Positions 15,771 to 25,095 of a stretch of DNA of 36,200 nt are shown here, piece by piece. The notes under the pieces were generated by a model, which saw only the letters and a program-made list of their open reading frames with translations, did no database searches and was not told the DNA's origin. The first letter of the stretch is position 1, and each line of letters opens with the position of its first letter. This DNA comes from Prevotella corporis DSM 18810 = JCM 8529 (GTDB taxonomy: Bacteria; Bacteroidota; Bacteroidia; Bacteroidales; Bacteroidaceae), in the NCBI RefSeq assembly GCF_000430525.1, contig NZ_AUME01000030.1, positions 1 to 36,200 of the forward strand, read 5' to 3'. The translations under genes were made by a program, and so were the position numbers.

Positions 15771-17276
15771 ATGAAATATCTTCGTTTTCTACATATTATA
15801 TTGGGTATAATATGTGCAAGCTATGGTTCTGCACAAGATTCGGCACGCATAGAGCGGGCTACACAAACAAATGTAAGTTGGCAAAGAGCATGGGAAAATC
15901 CTGCAAATTATGGGTATGCTTTTCAATATAGTCATTCTGAACTTACACTTAATGGCGATTTGAAACACAGTACATCGCCTTTTATTCTTGAAAAGGGAAA
16001 GGGACACAGAACCATTGAAGCAAAAGTTGAATCTTATCTTCGTCTTGGTGAACTCACAACAGTATGGGGTAAAGCATCGTATCTTACAGGGCGCAATTTA
16101 GGAGTCAGCTGGAATTCGACTGCCGATTATGATTTGCTTGCACCATACATACTTGCCGATTCAGCTGGAGGGAATACCGAACGTGAAAGATACCTCTTTT
16201 TAGGCGGTTATGCCACAAGTTTGGGACATTGGAACGTGGGTGCTGAACTGAAATTCCGTGCAGAACAAGAATGGAGAAAACAAGATCCACGCATGAAAGG
16301 TGTCGTCTCTGACTTGAGTTTAAAGCTCGGTGCTGCCTATTTGTTAAATAATTACCGCATTGGAGTAGCCGCATTGGGAAACGTTTATAAACAAACAAAC
16401 GATGTAGATATTTACAACGAATTGGGTGGAGTGCCAGAATACATCATGACAGGATTAGGAACATACTACAAACGCTTTTCGGGAACTAACACGGATATGA
16501 GTTATAAAGGAAAAGGCATAACCATTTTGCTTTCGGCAACTCCGGTTCAGGGACGTGGTTTCTTTGCTGATGCAACCTGTTCAAGGCAAAGTTACGAACG
16601 AATATCTGACGAATATAACTCACTTCCATTAACAACACTCTACAATAGCAAAGCTGCAATAACCATTGGGTACAATTTTCAAAAAGTAAAAAACATACTT
16701 TCGATATATGGATATTACAATATTTTAAGTCAGCATGGAGTGGAACATATTGCAGGCGATGCTGTGTTAGGCGATTATCCAATCATTGCCAATCTCACAA
16801 TGTATAAGCATTATGCAACAAAGGCTTATCTTGGTGCTACCTATATCGCGAAGAAACAAACAGAATGGAGCGTTGGGGCAAAAGCTGGTTTTGTTTCTAA
16901 TCGTTCAAAATATGTGTATCCACACAGAAAAATTGATGTTTCACATTTTTTCTGTGAACTTTCAACACATATTTTACAACCTTTTGCAAGACAATGGCTA
17001 TTAGATTGCGGTTTAACGGCTACATACTTTGGAAATAGTAACAATAAAATAGATATGCCATACACTGATATTGAAACTTCATTTACGCAATATATCAATT
17101 ATAATTATTCGCAATTGAAAAGCAACGGAACTGAAATAAAAGCAAATATACGCACCGATTATAAGCTAAAAACGCCTCAATATGGCGTATTTGCAGAACT
17201 ATCGGGAGGTATTATTGCTAATTCCGAACATACGCATAGTGCGGTAACAAGCCTAACATTAGGCTTTTCATTTTAA
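15771..17276 (+). CDS. Outer-membrane beta-barrel-like protein (DUF6850-type)
   Basis: A 501-residue protein with a signal peptide (1-21, ending YGSAQ). The mature region alternates aromatic and polar residues in amphipathic strands throughout and finishes with VTSLTLGFSF, a terminal Phe as in outer-membrane barrels. The early motif SWQRAWENPANYGYAF resembles DUF6850 family proteins, whose role is not established. It starts one base after the lipoprotein stop and is co-directional with the receptor, so it probably belongs to the same surface complex or transport route. Confidence 0.75.
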   Translation: MKYLRFLHIILGIICASYGSAQDSARIERATQTNVSWQRAWENPANYGYAFQYSHSELTLNGDLKHSTSPFILEKGKGHRTIEAKVESYLRLGELTTVWGKASYLTGRNLGVSWNSTADYDLLAPYILADSAGGNTERERYLFLGGYATSLGHWNVGAELKFRAEQEWRKQDPRMKGVVSDLSLKLGAAYLLNNYRIGVAALGNVYKQTNDVDIYNELGGVPEYIMTGLGTYYKRFSGTNTDMSYKGKGITILLSATPVQGRGFFADATCSRQSYERISDEYNSLPLTTLYNSKAAITIGYNFQKVKNILSIYGYYNILSQHGVEHIAGDAVLGDYPIIANLTMYKHYATKAYLGATYIAKKQTEWSVGAKAGFVSNRSKYVYPHRKIDVSHFFCELSTHILQPFARQWLLDCGLTATYFGNSNNKIDMPYTDIETSFTQYINYNYSQLKSNGTEIKANIRTDYKLKTPQYGVFAELSGGIIANSEHTHSAVTSLTLGFSF

Positions 17277-17311
17277 AATAATCAATTAGTAATAACTTTA
17301 AAAGAAAGAAA

Positions 17312-18538
17312 ATGACAAAGAAAATTTTAATGAGCATAACATTGCTCCTTACCGTGTGTTTCTCTTTTGTGTCTTGTTCAGACGATAAAGATGACCCACA
17401 AACGCTTGAAACTTCGGCAAAAATTAATATTGAAATGCCTATGAACATTCAAGTAAAAGATTTTAAAAATGCTCTTGTCCTACTTACCAACAAGACAACA
17501 AAAACTGTTTATAGTGTAAAAGAATTTAGTAAGACTGAAAAAGGTTACACTGCAGAGATAAAGAACATACCTGTTGGCACTTACTCTGTATTGGCGCAAG
17601 GCATTTTAACATACGAAGCTGGTGGCAAAGAGGTATCAATAGAAGTAAATACGACCAACGAAAATGTACAATTAGTAGAGAATAATTCTAACCAAATCAA
17701 TCTTTTGCTCAATGTTACCACAGGAAAAGAAGGATTTGTTATATCTGAAATTTTCTTCCGTGGTACACAAACACCAAAAGGAAAGCCTTATTTTGCTGAC
17801 CAATACATCAAAATTACCAACAATACAAGCAAACTAATGTATGCTGATAGTTTGGTTATCATGGAATCTGCCTTTACCAATGGTGTAAAACGTAAGTATA
17901 TCAAGGATTACAGAAACGAAGGTTTTGCTGCAGGTGCTATATATATGATTCCAGGTAGAGGTAAAGATGTGCCTGTAAAGCCTGGAGAAACATTGTTATT
18001 AGCATTGAATGGGAAAAATCATAAGAGTGTAAATGCTAACTCTTTCGATTTGAGCAAAGCTGATTTTGAATTCTACGACATTTCAACCAACAATTATAAA
18101 GATGAGCAGAATGCCAATGTTAAAGATTTGGAACGCATATTTACCACTTCAGCATCTATCCTTGTGTTAAACATGAAAGGCAATAAGGCATACGCAATTG
18201 GTAAGATTCAAGGAACAATACAAGACTTTTTAAAGAATAATAATTATGACGCTCAATACAATAATAATGTTAATGGAAAATTAATGACACAAAAGGCGTA
18301 CTTCCTTCCTTCGGCTTGGATTATTGATGCTGTCAATGTTGATATTAAAGATAATCCTCATGATTGGAACATTATCCCAGTTTCAATGGATAAGGGCTTC
18401 ACTTATTGCAATGATAACGCTAAGGACAAGAGTGGTATCGGTACTGCCGTTGTACGAAAAATGAAGAATGGAAAGTATGTTGATACTAACAATTCTACTG
18501 AAGACTTCATTCCAAAGGCAGCCCCAACTATGAAATAA
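17312..18538 (+). CDS. Lipoprotein with DUF4876-type domain
   Basis: A 408-residue lipoprotein (lipobox FVSC, Cys22, followed by SDDKDDP). Residues about 40-125 form a small beta domain resembling the lipoprotein encoded at 15387. Residues about 145-405 match the DUF4876 pattern: FVISEIFFRGTQTPKGKPYF, DQYIKITNNTSKLMYADSLV, then KDVPVKPGETLLLALNGKNH, reminiscent of a lamin-tail-like beta fold. The likely place is the outer leaflet or periplasmic face of the outer membrane. Its neighbours suggest ligand capture or complex assembly; the exact role is unknown. Confidence 0.8.
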   Translation: MTKKILMSITLLLTVCFSFVSCSDDKDDPQTLETSAKINIEMPMNIQVKDFKNALVLLTNKTTKTVYSVKEFSKTEKGYTAEIKNIPVGTYSVLAQGILTYEAGGKEVSIEVNTTNENVQLVENNSNQINLLLNVTTGKEGFVISEIFFRGTQTPKGKPYFADQYIKITNNTSKLMYADSLVIMESAFTNGVKRKYIKDYRNEGFAAGAIYMIPGRGKDVPVKPGETLLLALNGKNHKSVNANSFDLSKADFEFYDISTNNYKDEQNANVKDLERIFTTSASILVLNMKGNKAYAIGKIQGTIQDFLKNNNYDAQYNNNVNGKLMTQKAYFLPSAWIIDAVNVDIKDNPHDWNIIPVSMDKGFTYCNDNAKDKSGIGTAVVRKMKNGKYVDTNNSTEDFIPKAAPTMK

Positions 18539-18548
18539 AACTTACATT

Positions 18549-18583
18549 CCTCCTCTGACAATATTGTTAGAGGGGGATTTTTA
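18549..18583 (+). terminator. Stem-loop between DUF4876 gene and M16 peptidase gene
   Basis: CCTCTGACAAT (18552-18562) pairs with ATTGTTAGAGG (18563-18573), with further C/G pairing outside and a T-rich tail. It may end or partly attenuate transcription, so that the peptidase is made at a lower level than the surface proteins. No new promoter was seen before 18596. Confidence 0.55.
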
Positions 18584-18595
18584 TAATTAAACATT

Positions 18596-21406
18596 ATGAA
18601 TAAACTTTTTTCAACACTTCTTGTTACACTCCTTTTACCGTTCTCTATAACAGCACAAACGGTAGAAGTAGACAATTCGTATAGAGTGGGCAAGTTAGAA
18701 AACGGACTTACTTATTATATAAAACACAATGCAAAGGAAAAGGGATTAGCCGATTTTTTTATTGCACAACGTGTCGGCTCAATTCTTGAAGAGCCTCGTC
18801 AACGTGGTTTAGCCCATTTTTTAGAACACATGGCATTTAATGGTACAAAGCATTTCCAAGGGAAAGGAAACTCATTGGGTATTGTGCCATGGTGTGAAAC
18901 CATTGGGGTTAAATTCGGAACAAACCTTAACGCTTACACCAGCGTAGACCAGACGGTTTATAATATTTCGGCTGTGCCTGTTAAGCGAGAGGGTATCATA
19001 GACTCTACCTTACTCATTTTGCACGACTGGAGTCATTTCCTATTGCTCAACGATGACGAAATTGACAAAGAGCGTGGCGTAATTCATGAAGAATGGCGTA
19101 CTCGTCGTGCAGGAATGGCTATTCAACGCATGATGGAACGTGTCATGCCAACGATATACAAGGGTACAAAATATGAAGATTGTCTGCCTATCGGCTCAAT
19201 GGATATAGTGGATAATTTTCCTTATAAAGACTTACGAGACTATTATCAAAAGTGGTATCGTCCGGATTTACAAGCAATAATCATTGTTGGAGATATTGAC
19301 GTTGATAAAATAGAACAAAAGATTCGCCATACATTTGCTGATATTCCAAAGCCTGAAGACCCAGCAGAACGCATTTACTATCCCGTTCCTGATAACGAAA
19401 AAATGATAGTTTCAATTGATAAAGATAGCGAACAACCCATTATGCTCGTTAATCTTTACATGAAACAGGCGGCTACTCCTGACAATGAAAAAAATCTTGT
19501 TATTTCCCAGCGCAAGAAATACTTAAGTTCCTTGATTGTCAATATGCTCAACAATCGACTAAACGATATAAAGAAACAAGCAATGCCTCCATTTCATAGT
19601 GCTTCGGTTGGCAATGGGCAATTCTTTATTTCAAAAACAAAAGATGCATTTTCGGTGTCATTCGGTTGTTTGCAAGAGAATGTAAAAGGGTCGTTCAATG
19701 CAGTTATTGGAGAAGTAGAACGCACTCGCCAACATGGGTTTACTGCAAGCGAACTGCAACGTGCAAAAACTACTTTCCTTAAAGGTGCAGAGCGTAGATA
19801 TACAGAACGCAACGACCGCCGTAATCGTTCTTTAGTAAAATTGGCTTTGCAAAACTTTTTGAACAATGAACCTATCACATCACCAGAATATGATTACCAA
19901 CTCATAAAACAATTTAACGCAGAGGTTACTCTTTCTGAAGTCAACCAAGAGGTAACTGAACTTATTACAAACAAGAATCAAGTACTTACCGTTTATGCTC
20001 CTTTAAAGGCTGACTTCCCTATCGCAGATGAGGCTACATTCGAGCAATATGTACTTGATGCCCAAGCTAAAAAATATGAGCCTTACGCGGAAGAGATATT
20101 ACAAGCTAAACTTATTGCCAAATTACCCAAGAAAGGAAAGATAAAAAAGGAAACAGATTGGGACAAGTTTGGTGTAAAGAAACTCGTACTAAGCAATGGC
20201 GTAGAGGTTTATGTTAAGAAAACCGATTTTGCTAAAGACGAAATTAATATGCGTTTTTTTGGTGAAGGTGGCACATCTTTATATCCTGATGCTGATGCAA
20301 TAAACTTTCCTATGCTGTCGAGTGCCATTACTGACGCAGGTGTGGCCAACTTTGACAAGGTAAAATTAGACAGATTGCTGAGCGGAAAAGCTGTTCGCAT
20401 AGCCCCAAGTATAGGAGTCGAAACACAAGCCATTAATGGCAATTCATCGGTGAAAGATTTTGAAACCATGATGCAACTTACTTATCTTTATTTTACAGCT
20501 CCTCGCAAAGATGAAGCAAAATTCAAAGGTAGCATAGAAACCATGCGTTCATTCCTTAAAAACCGAGAAGCCAATCCACAAGTAGCTTATAAAGATTCTG
20601 TTACGGCTATTCTTTACGGCAATCACCCACGCCTGCAGCCTATGAAATGTAGTACGCTCGATCGTGTTTCTTACAAGCGTATTTGGCAAATCTACAATGA
20701 ACGTTTCAGCGATGCCTCTGGATTTAAAATGGTTTTGGTGGGCAATATCGATATGGAAACCTTACGTCCGCTGCTCTGCCAATACATAGCCACACTGCCA
20801 AGTAAGGGCAAACATAGCATAGCGAAAGATAGTTATCCGCAAGTACGCAATGTAAACGAAACGCATATCTTTAAAAAGAAGATGAACACACCTTCTACTT
20901 TGGTAAGCGTTTTCTATACTTTCGACGAAGCCTTTACTCCAAAAAACGACCTAACTCTCGATGTTTTCAAACGTGTTCTTACCATTGCTTACACCGACTC
21001 GGTGCGTGAAGAAAAAGGAGGAACTTATGGTGTGAGCGTACAAAGCGAGTTGGACAATACGGCAAAGCCACACGGATTCCTTAAAATAAGTTTTCGTACC
21101 GACCCTGCAAAATACGAAATGCTGATGCCTATCATTTATCAGCAAATAGAAAACATAGCCAACAAAGGACCATTAATGTCAAGCATGGATAAGGTAAAGA
21201 AATATTTGCTTAAGGCATACAGTCAATCTATCAATACAAATGGCTATTGGGACTATGTCATCTACAATCGTTTGCGCCACAATGTCGATTTCTTTACAGG
21301 CTATGAAGACCTCGTGAAAAGTCTTACACCGCAAGATGTGCAACAAATAGCGAAAGATATTTTGAAATCGAATCGTAGAATAGAAATCACAATGATGTCT
21401 GAATAA
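18596..21406 (+). CDS. M16 family (pitrilysin-type) zinc peptidase, two-unit
   Basis: A 936-residue secreted metallopeptidase. A signal peptide (1-20, ending SITAQ) is followed by an active M16 unit with H74-F-L-E77-H78 (the inverted HxxEH zinc motif) and the third ligand Glu in KERGVIHEEW (about 165). A second, non-catalytic M16-like unit begins near residue 525 (KKLVLSNGVEVYVKK) and ends with a typical C-terminal M16 domain. Enzymes of this form close like a clamshell around oligopeptides or small unfolded proteins. Its place after a TonB receptor resembles FusA/FusC and the PqqL setting, where imported protein is cut in the periplasm. That parallel is an inference. Confidence 0.92.
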   Translation: MNKLFSTLLVTLLLPFSITAQTVEVDNSYRVGKLENGLTYYIKHNAKEKGLADFFIAQRVGSILEEPRQRGLAHFLEHMAFNGTKHFQGKGNSLGIVPWCETIGVKFGTNLNAYTSVDQTVYNISAVPVKREGIIDSTLLILHDWSHFLLLNDDEIDKERGVIHEEWRTRRAGMAIQRMMERVMPTIYKGTKYEDCLPIGSMDIVDNFPYKDLRDYYQKWYRPDLQAIIIVGDIDVDKIEQKIRHTFADIPKPEDPAERIYYPVPDNEKMIVSIDKDSEQPIMLVNLYMKQAATPDNEKNLVISQRKKYLSSLIVNMLNNRLNDIKKQAMPPFHSASVGNGQFFISKTKDAFSVSFGCLQENVKGSFNAVIGEVERTRQHGFTASELQRAKTTFLKGAERRYTERNDRRNRSLVKLALQNFLNNEPITSPEYDYQLIKQFNAEVTLSEVNQEVTELITNKNQVLTVYAPLKADFPIADEATFEQYVLDAQAKKYEPYAEEILQAKLIAKLPKKGKIKKETDWDKFGVKKLVLSNGVEVYVKKTDFAKDEINMRFFGEGGTSLYPDADAINFPMLSSAITDAGVANFDKVKLDRLLSGKAVRIAPSIGVETQAINGNSSVKDFETMMQLTYLYFTAPRKDEAKFKGSIETMRSFLKNREANPQVAYKDSVTAILYGNHPRLQPMKCSTLDRVSYKRIWQIYNERFSDASGFKMVLVGNIDMETLRPLLCQYIATLPSKGKHSIAKDSYPQVRNVNETHIFKKKMNTPSTLVSVFYTFDEAFTPKNDLTLDVFKRVLTIAYTDSVREEKGGTYGVSVQSELDNTAKPHGFLKISFRTDPAKYEMLMPIIYQQIENIANKGPLMSSMDKVKKYLLKAYSQSINTNGYWDYVIYNRLRHNVDFFTGYEDLVKSLTPQDVQQIAKDILKSNRRIEITMMSE

Positions 21407-21497
21407 ATGCGTTCTTTTAATGCAAAATAGAACGATACCTATTTGATGGCTTCTAAAATATTGCTGTCTGGTAAAACTTTTATTAATTTCTAAAATA

Positions 21498-21531
21498 GGG
21501 CTGACACTCCTCACAAGGTGTCAGCCCTTTT
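21498..21531 (+). terminator. Rho-independent terminator after the M16 peptidase gene
   Basis: GGGCTGACAC (21498-21507) pairs with GTGTCAGCCC (21518-21527) across a 10-nt loop and is followed by TTTT. It marks the end of the five-gene locus. Confidence 0.85.
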
Positions 21532-21627
21532 GGTTACTATAACCCACTTAACTCGAACTAATGCAATTAATAGGGAAATTCCCCCATTGAATAGGGAAAA
21601 TATCCTCTTTTGTGATTATATTTTTGC

Positions 21628-21635
21628 TACCTTTG
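21628..21635 (+). promoter_or_regulatory. Promoter -7 box for the glycine-zipper lipoprotein
   Basis: TACCTTTG matches TAnnTTTG and ends 24 bases before the ATG at 21660. It also rules out the upstream in-frame start at 21612. A -33 TTTG at the usual distance was not seen. Confidence 0.55.
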
Positions 21636-21659
21636 CTAAAGATATTTAAGGTAAAGGTA

Positions 21660-22490
21660 ATGAAAAAGGATATAATTGTTGCTGTGGCTGCGGTCTTTTT
21701 AGTCAGCTCTTGCGGTACATACACTGGTTCTGGTGCTTACACTGGAGGTTCATTGGGAAGTATTCTTGGTAGTGCAATCGGTGGAATTGCTGGTGGCGCT
21801 CGTGGCTCTGATGTTGGTACTATCATCGGTATGGCTGGGGGAGCGGTTCTCGGGGCCTCTATCGGCGCGCAAAAGGACAAACAAGATCAAGAACAAGTAC
21901 GCGAACATTACGAAAGGATACAACAGAACAAGGCGCGTGGCTATGATCCATACGCTAAGCAAGAGAAAGCAACAGAGACGCCTGTCACTGATGAGAGTGG
22001 GTTCGACTCATCTAACTCTGGCGATGATATTCTCTACGATTTCAACAGCAATGATTACACTGGCAATTACAGTGCCGCCGAGCCATCATCTAAAGTTCCG
22101 GCCGAGTCAAGTGTCGAAGATTTGGCCAGTGCCTATCAATATACGCCAAACATTGAAATCACCAATGCCCGGTTCGTTGACGACAACGAGGATGGGATGT
22201 TGTCCAGTGGCGAGGTTGGCAAGATTATCTTTGAAGTCATGAACCGTGGCGAACAAACGCTTTACGATGTTCAGCCCTCTGTTTTAGAGACCACCAACAA
22301 CAAGCACATCACTATCAGCCCGTCCATTCATGTCGAAAGCATCGAACCTGGTGGCGGCATCCGTTACACCGCTCTTGTCAAAGCAGACAAAAGGCTCAAG
22401 GACGGTACTTCTGTTTTCGCACTGACCGTATTGCAAGGCAATAGAAGTATCAGCAAGGTCACAGAATTTACCATACCAACTCGAAAATAA
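21660..22490 (+). CDS. Glycine-zipper lipoprotein with C-terminal beta domain
   Basis: A 276-residue lipoprotein (lipobox VSSC, Cys19). A Gly/Ala-rich glycine-zipper segment (about 25-65: GGSLGSILGSAIGGIAGGAR, then GTIIGMAGGAVLGASIGA) could insert into or pack against the outer membrane. It is followed by a charged helical stretch, an acidic Ser-rich linker (about 100-150) and a C-terminal beta domain (about 160-276) with FVDDNEDGMLSSGEVGKIIF. That last part resembles a conserved repeat-type domain with an EF-hand-like Asp-rich loop. It is monocistronic with its own promoter and terminator. A role in the envelope is likely but not known. Confidence 0.75.
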   Translation: MKKDIIVAVAAVFLVSSCGTYTGSGAYTGGSLGSILGSAIGGIAGGARGSDVGTIIGMAGGAVLGASIGAQKDKQDQEQVREHYERIQQNKARGYDPYAKQEKATETPVTDESGFDSSNSGDDILYDFNSNDYTGNYSAAEPSSKVPAESSVEDLASAYQYTPNIEITNARFVDDNEDGMLSSGEVGKIIFEVMNRGEQTLYDVQPSVLETTNNKHITISPSIHVESIEPGGGIRYTALVKADKRLKDGTSVFALTVLQGNRSISKVTEFTIPTRK

Positions 22491-22521
22491 ATTGACTCGA
22501 ACTACATTTTTTGACTATTAT

Positions 22522-22547
22522 GGGCAGGGGAATACCTGCCCTTTTTT
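22522..22547 (+). terminator. Rho-independent terminator
   Basis: GGGCAGG (22522-22528) pairs with CCTGCCC (22535-22541) and is followed by a run of six T. It ends the glycine-zipper lipoprotein transcript. Confidence 0.88.
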
Positions 22548-22583
22548 GTTGCAGAATTTTCCATGAGCTGCGCTTGGATGATA

Positions 22584-22618
22584 ATAGGTGACCTTTTGGT
22601 GAGTGAAAGGTCACCTAT
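22584..22618. repeat. Intergenic palindrome related in wording to 12240-12276
   Basis: ATAGGTGACCTTT (22584-22596) and AAAGGTCACCTAT (22606-22618) are exact reverse complements around TGGTGAGTG. Just after comes GCAAAAGGTCATGTTTTGC. The mix of GGTGA, AAAGGTCA and ATGTTTTG words is shared with the palindrome upstream of the TonB receptor. The rest of the gap up to 22954 shows no gene. Confidence 0.6.
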
Positions 22619-22954
22619 CGGCTTGCAAAAGGTCATGTTTTGCGATGTGTTAGATATTGTGTTTGTTTTCAGGTAGTTACGTTATGTTGATTTAACGGTG
22701 TCGTTGATGGATAAATTGTATTGTCGGTTTGATGATTAGGGATATAAAAAAAATGCGAAAATGTCTGTCGTAAGGCATGTTCGCATATTATATTAATGTG
22801 TGGTAGGTTAGCTGATGCAGCTGTTAGTGAGGGCTTTCAGGTGGATACTGTTGGTTGGCGACTCACTGAATAGTATGATGAGGCAATGTTGAAGGAGTTA
22901 GGTTGTCTCCAGCATGATGCGTCGTTATGTAAAAGAGTGGGGCAGATGGAGCGG

Positions 22955-23617
22955 TTATTCGAAGATGTTGGTAACGCCTTCTTTCACCTTTTTAAAGAAG
23001 TTGGTCCAACTCTTGGATTCGGTTTCCTTTTGGGGCTGATGCTTACCTGTGTTTGAGTTGGGCGACTCAGTATTTTTCTGAGTATTTGTTTTTGGTTTCT
23101 TTTGAATGCTTTTTCGGGCTATCTTTTTGGGTTGCTCGGTGTTGTTGTCCTCTTTCCATTCGGGTATGAACTCGTAGCATACACCAGCCAGACCGTATTC
23201 AATATCAGGCATTTGGATTGACTTTGGCTCTGCAGCGTACGGTATTTCTGTTTCCTTGGGCAATCTCTCTACCTTGATGTAGGCAACTCCACTTGAAATC
23301 ATGCCAATCTCCTTGGCTGCAGCATAGGAAAGATCGACTATGCGTCCCCGTACGAATGGGCCGCGGTCGGTAACCCTCACTACTACGGAGCGTCCGTTGC
23401 GTGTGTTGGTGACCTTCAGCTTGGTTCCGAAGGGCAGTGTGCGGTGTGCGCAGGTAAAGCCTTTGCTGTTGTAACGCTCGCCATTGCTCATCTTGCGCCC
23501 GTGGAGCCTGTTGCTATAATAAGAGGCTTTACCACTCGTCTGTGCGTTGCACAGTGACGAGATGGTAAAGCCTACGAATGATGTTAATACTATTAGGAGA
23601 ATTCTGATTTTCTTCAT
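22955..23617 (-). CDS. RlpA-like protein (double-psi beta-barrel)
   Basis: A 220-residue secreted protein. A signal peptide (1-26, ending LCNAQ) leads into a DPBB/RlpA domain: GKASYYSNRLHGRKMSNGER, FTCAHRTLPFGTKLKVTN, then VVVRVTDRGPFVRGRIVDLS. The key Asp in VTDRGPF and the His in CAHRTLP are present, so lytic transglycosylase-type activity on peptidoglycan is possible. The C-terminal tail is basic and rich in Lys/Asn/Thr, and lacks the SPOR domain found in E. coli RlpA. The start at 23617 (MKKIRILLIV) fits the signal peptide better than the longer ORF. It follows gdhA in the same direction, behind a hairpin. Confidence 0.85.
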   Translation of the reverse strand: MKKIRILLIVLTSFVGFTISSLCNAQTSGKASYYSNRLHGRKMSNGERYNSKGFTCAHRTLPFGTKLKVTNTRNGRSVVVRVTDRGPFVRGRIVDLSYAAAKEIGMISSGVAYIKVERLPKETEIPYAAEPKSIQMPDIEYGLAGVCYEFIPEWKEDNNTEQPKKIARKSIQKKPKTNTQKNTESPNSNTGKHQPQKETESKSWTNFFKKVKEGVTNIFE

Positions 23618-23659
23618 AAGTTTTATGTTTAGTTCAGCCTTCTCCCGTTGTATGTCGTC

Positions 23660-23682
23660 CCCACTCACGCAATGTGAGTGGG
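23660..23682 (-). terminator. Stem-loop after gdhA
   Basis: CCCACTCAC (23660-23668) pairs with GTGAGTGGG (23674-23682) around GCAAT, 17 bases past the gdhA stop. It lacks a long T-run, so it may be a weak terminator or may stabilise the mRNA end. Confidence 0.6.
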
Positions 23683-23698
23683 CGACGGAGAAAGCTTA

Positions 23699-25042
23699 TT
23701 AGATTACGCCTTGTTCAAGCATTGCCTGAGCAACCTTCATGAAGCCAGCAATGTTGGCACCCTTAACGTAGTCGACGCTACCGTCTTTCTGAGTACCAAA
23801 CTTAACGCACTGCTCGTGGATGCTTTCCATAATCCAGTGGAGTTTAGCATCAACTTCAGCAGGAGCCCAGTTCAAGTGAGCTGCGTTCTGTGTCATTTCA
23901 AGACCAGATGTAGCCACACCACCTGCGTTAACAGCCTTGCCTGGAGCAAAGAGAATGCCGTTCTTCTGGAAGAAGTGGATAGCGCCTGGCTGGCAACCCA
24001 TGTTTGAAACCTCGCAGCAGCACCAGCATCCGTTAGCTTTCAGCTCCTTAGCGTCGTCTTCGCTGAGCTCGTTTTGGAATGCACAAGGGAGTGCGATGTC
24101 AACAGGAATGCTCCAAGCCTTCTTGCCAGCTATGAATTTAGCCTTGCCTGGGAACTTAGTAGCCATATCTTCAACCTTGTTGCGGTTTGAAGAACGCATT
24201 TCGAGCATGTAGTCGATCATCTCAGGAGTGATGCCTTCTGGGATTTCGCATACACCATCAGGACCAGAGATAGCAACTACCTTGCCACCGAGCTCTGTTG
24301 CCTTTTTAGCGGCACCCCAAGCAACGTTGCCGAAGCCTGAGAGAGCGATCTTCTTGCCCTTGATGTCCTTGCCAGCCTTCTTGAGGAGGTGTTCTGTGAA
24401 ATAGAGGGCACCGTAACCTGTTGCTTCAGGACGGAAGAAAGATCCACCCCATGTCAGACCCTTACCTGTGAGCACGCCTGTGTGATACTGACGTGTGAGT
24501 TTCTGGTACATACCGTTCATGTAACCGATTTCGCGGCCACCAACGCCTACGTCACCAGCAGGGATATCCTGATCTGGGCCGATATTGTGCCTCAATTCGA
24601 GCATGAAGGCCTGGCAGAAGCGCATGATTTCAGCGTCAGACTTGCCCACTGGGTCGAAGTCAGAACCACCTTTACCACCACCCATAGGCAATGTTGTGAG
24701 CGCATTCTTGAAAGTCTGCTCGAAACCGAGGAACTTCAACATTGAAGGAGTAACTGCCTTGTGGAAGCGGAGACCACCTTTGTACGGGCCAATAGCGCTG
24801 TTGAACTGTACGCGATAGCCGAGGTTTGTCTGTACTTCGCCCTTGTCGTCAATCCATGTCACACGGAAAGTGAAGATACGCTCAGGCTCAACCATTCTTT
24901 CGATGATTTTTGCCTTCTCGTACTCAGGGTGCTGATTGTACACTTCTTCAATAGACTCAAGTACTTCCTGCACTGCCTGCAAGTACTCTGCTTCTCCTGG
25001 ATGCTTCTGCTCCAGAGTTTTCATAATTTTAACAACTTCCAT
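23699..25042 (-). CDS. gdhA: Glutamate dehydrogenase, NADP-type (ammonium assimilation)
   Basis: A cytoplasmic hexameric enzyme that converts 2-oxoglutarate and ammonia to glutamate. The 447 residues match the length of bacterial NADP-specific enzymes. Conserved parts include PYKGGLRFHKAVTPSMLKFL, the catalytic Lys in LPMGGGKGGSDFDP (K124), the Asp-containing DIPAGDVGVGGREIGYM, and the Rossmann stretch IALSGFGNVAWGAA. The C-terminus is complete. It has its own well-formed promoter about 50 bases upstream. In Bacteroidales this enzyme is a main route of nitrogen assimilation. Confidence 0.96.
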   Translation of the reverse strand: MEVVKIMKTLEQKHPGEAEYLQAVQEVLESIEEVYNQHPEYEKAKIIERMVEPERIFTFRVTWIDDKGEVQTNLGYRVQFNSAIGPYKGGLRFHKAVTPSMLKFLGFEQTFKNALTTLPMGGGKGGSDFDPVGKSDAEIMRFCQAFMLELRHNIGPDQDIPAGDVGVGGREIGYMNGMYQKLTRQYHTGVLTGKGLTWGGSFFRPEATGYGALYFTEHLLKKAGKDIKGKKIALSGFGNVAWGAAKKATELGGKVVAISGPDGVCEIPEGITPEMIDYMLEMRSSNRNKVEDMATKFPGKAKFIAGKKAWSIPVDIALPCAFQNELSEDDAKELKANGCWCCCEVSNMGCQPGAIHFFQKNGILFAPGKAVNAGGVATSGLEMTQNAAHLNWAPAEVDAKLHWIMESIHEQCVKFGTQKDGSVDYVKGANIAGFMKVAQAMLEQGVI

Positions 25043-25095
25043 AGTAATTGTAATTTAAAATGTTTATGTTAGTGTCAGTTTGTCAAATGATACCG

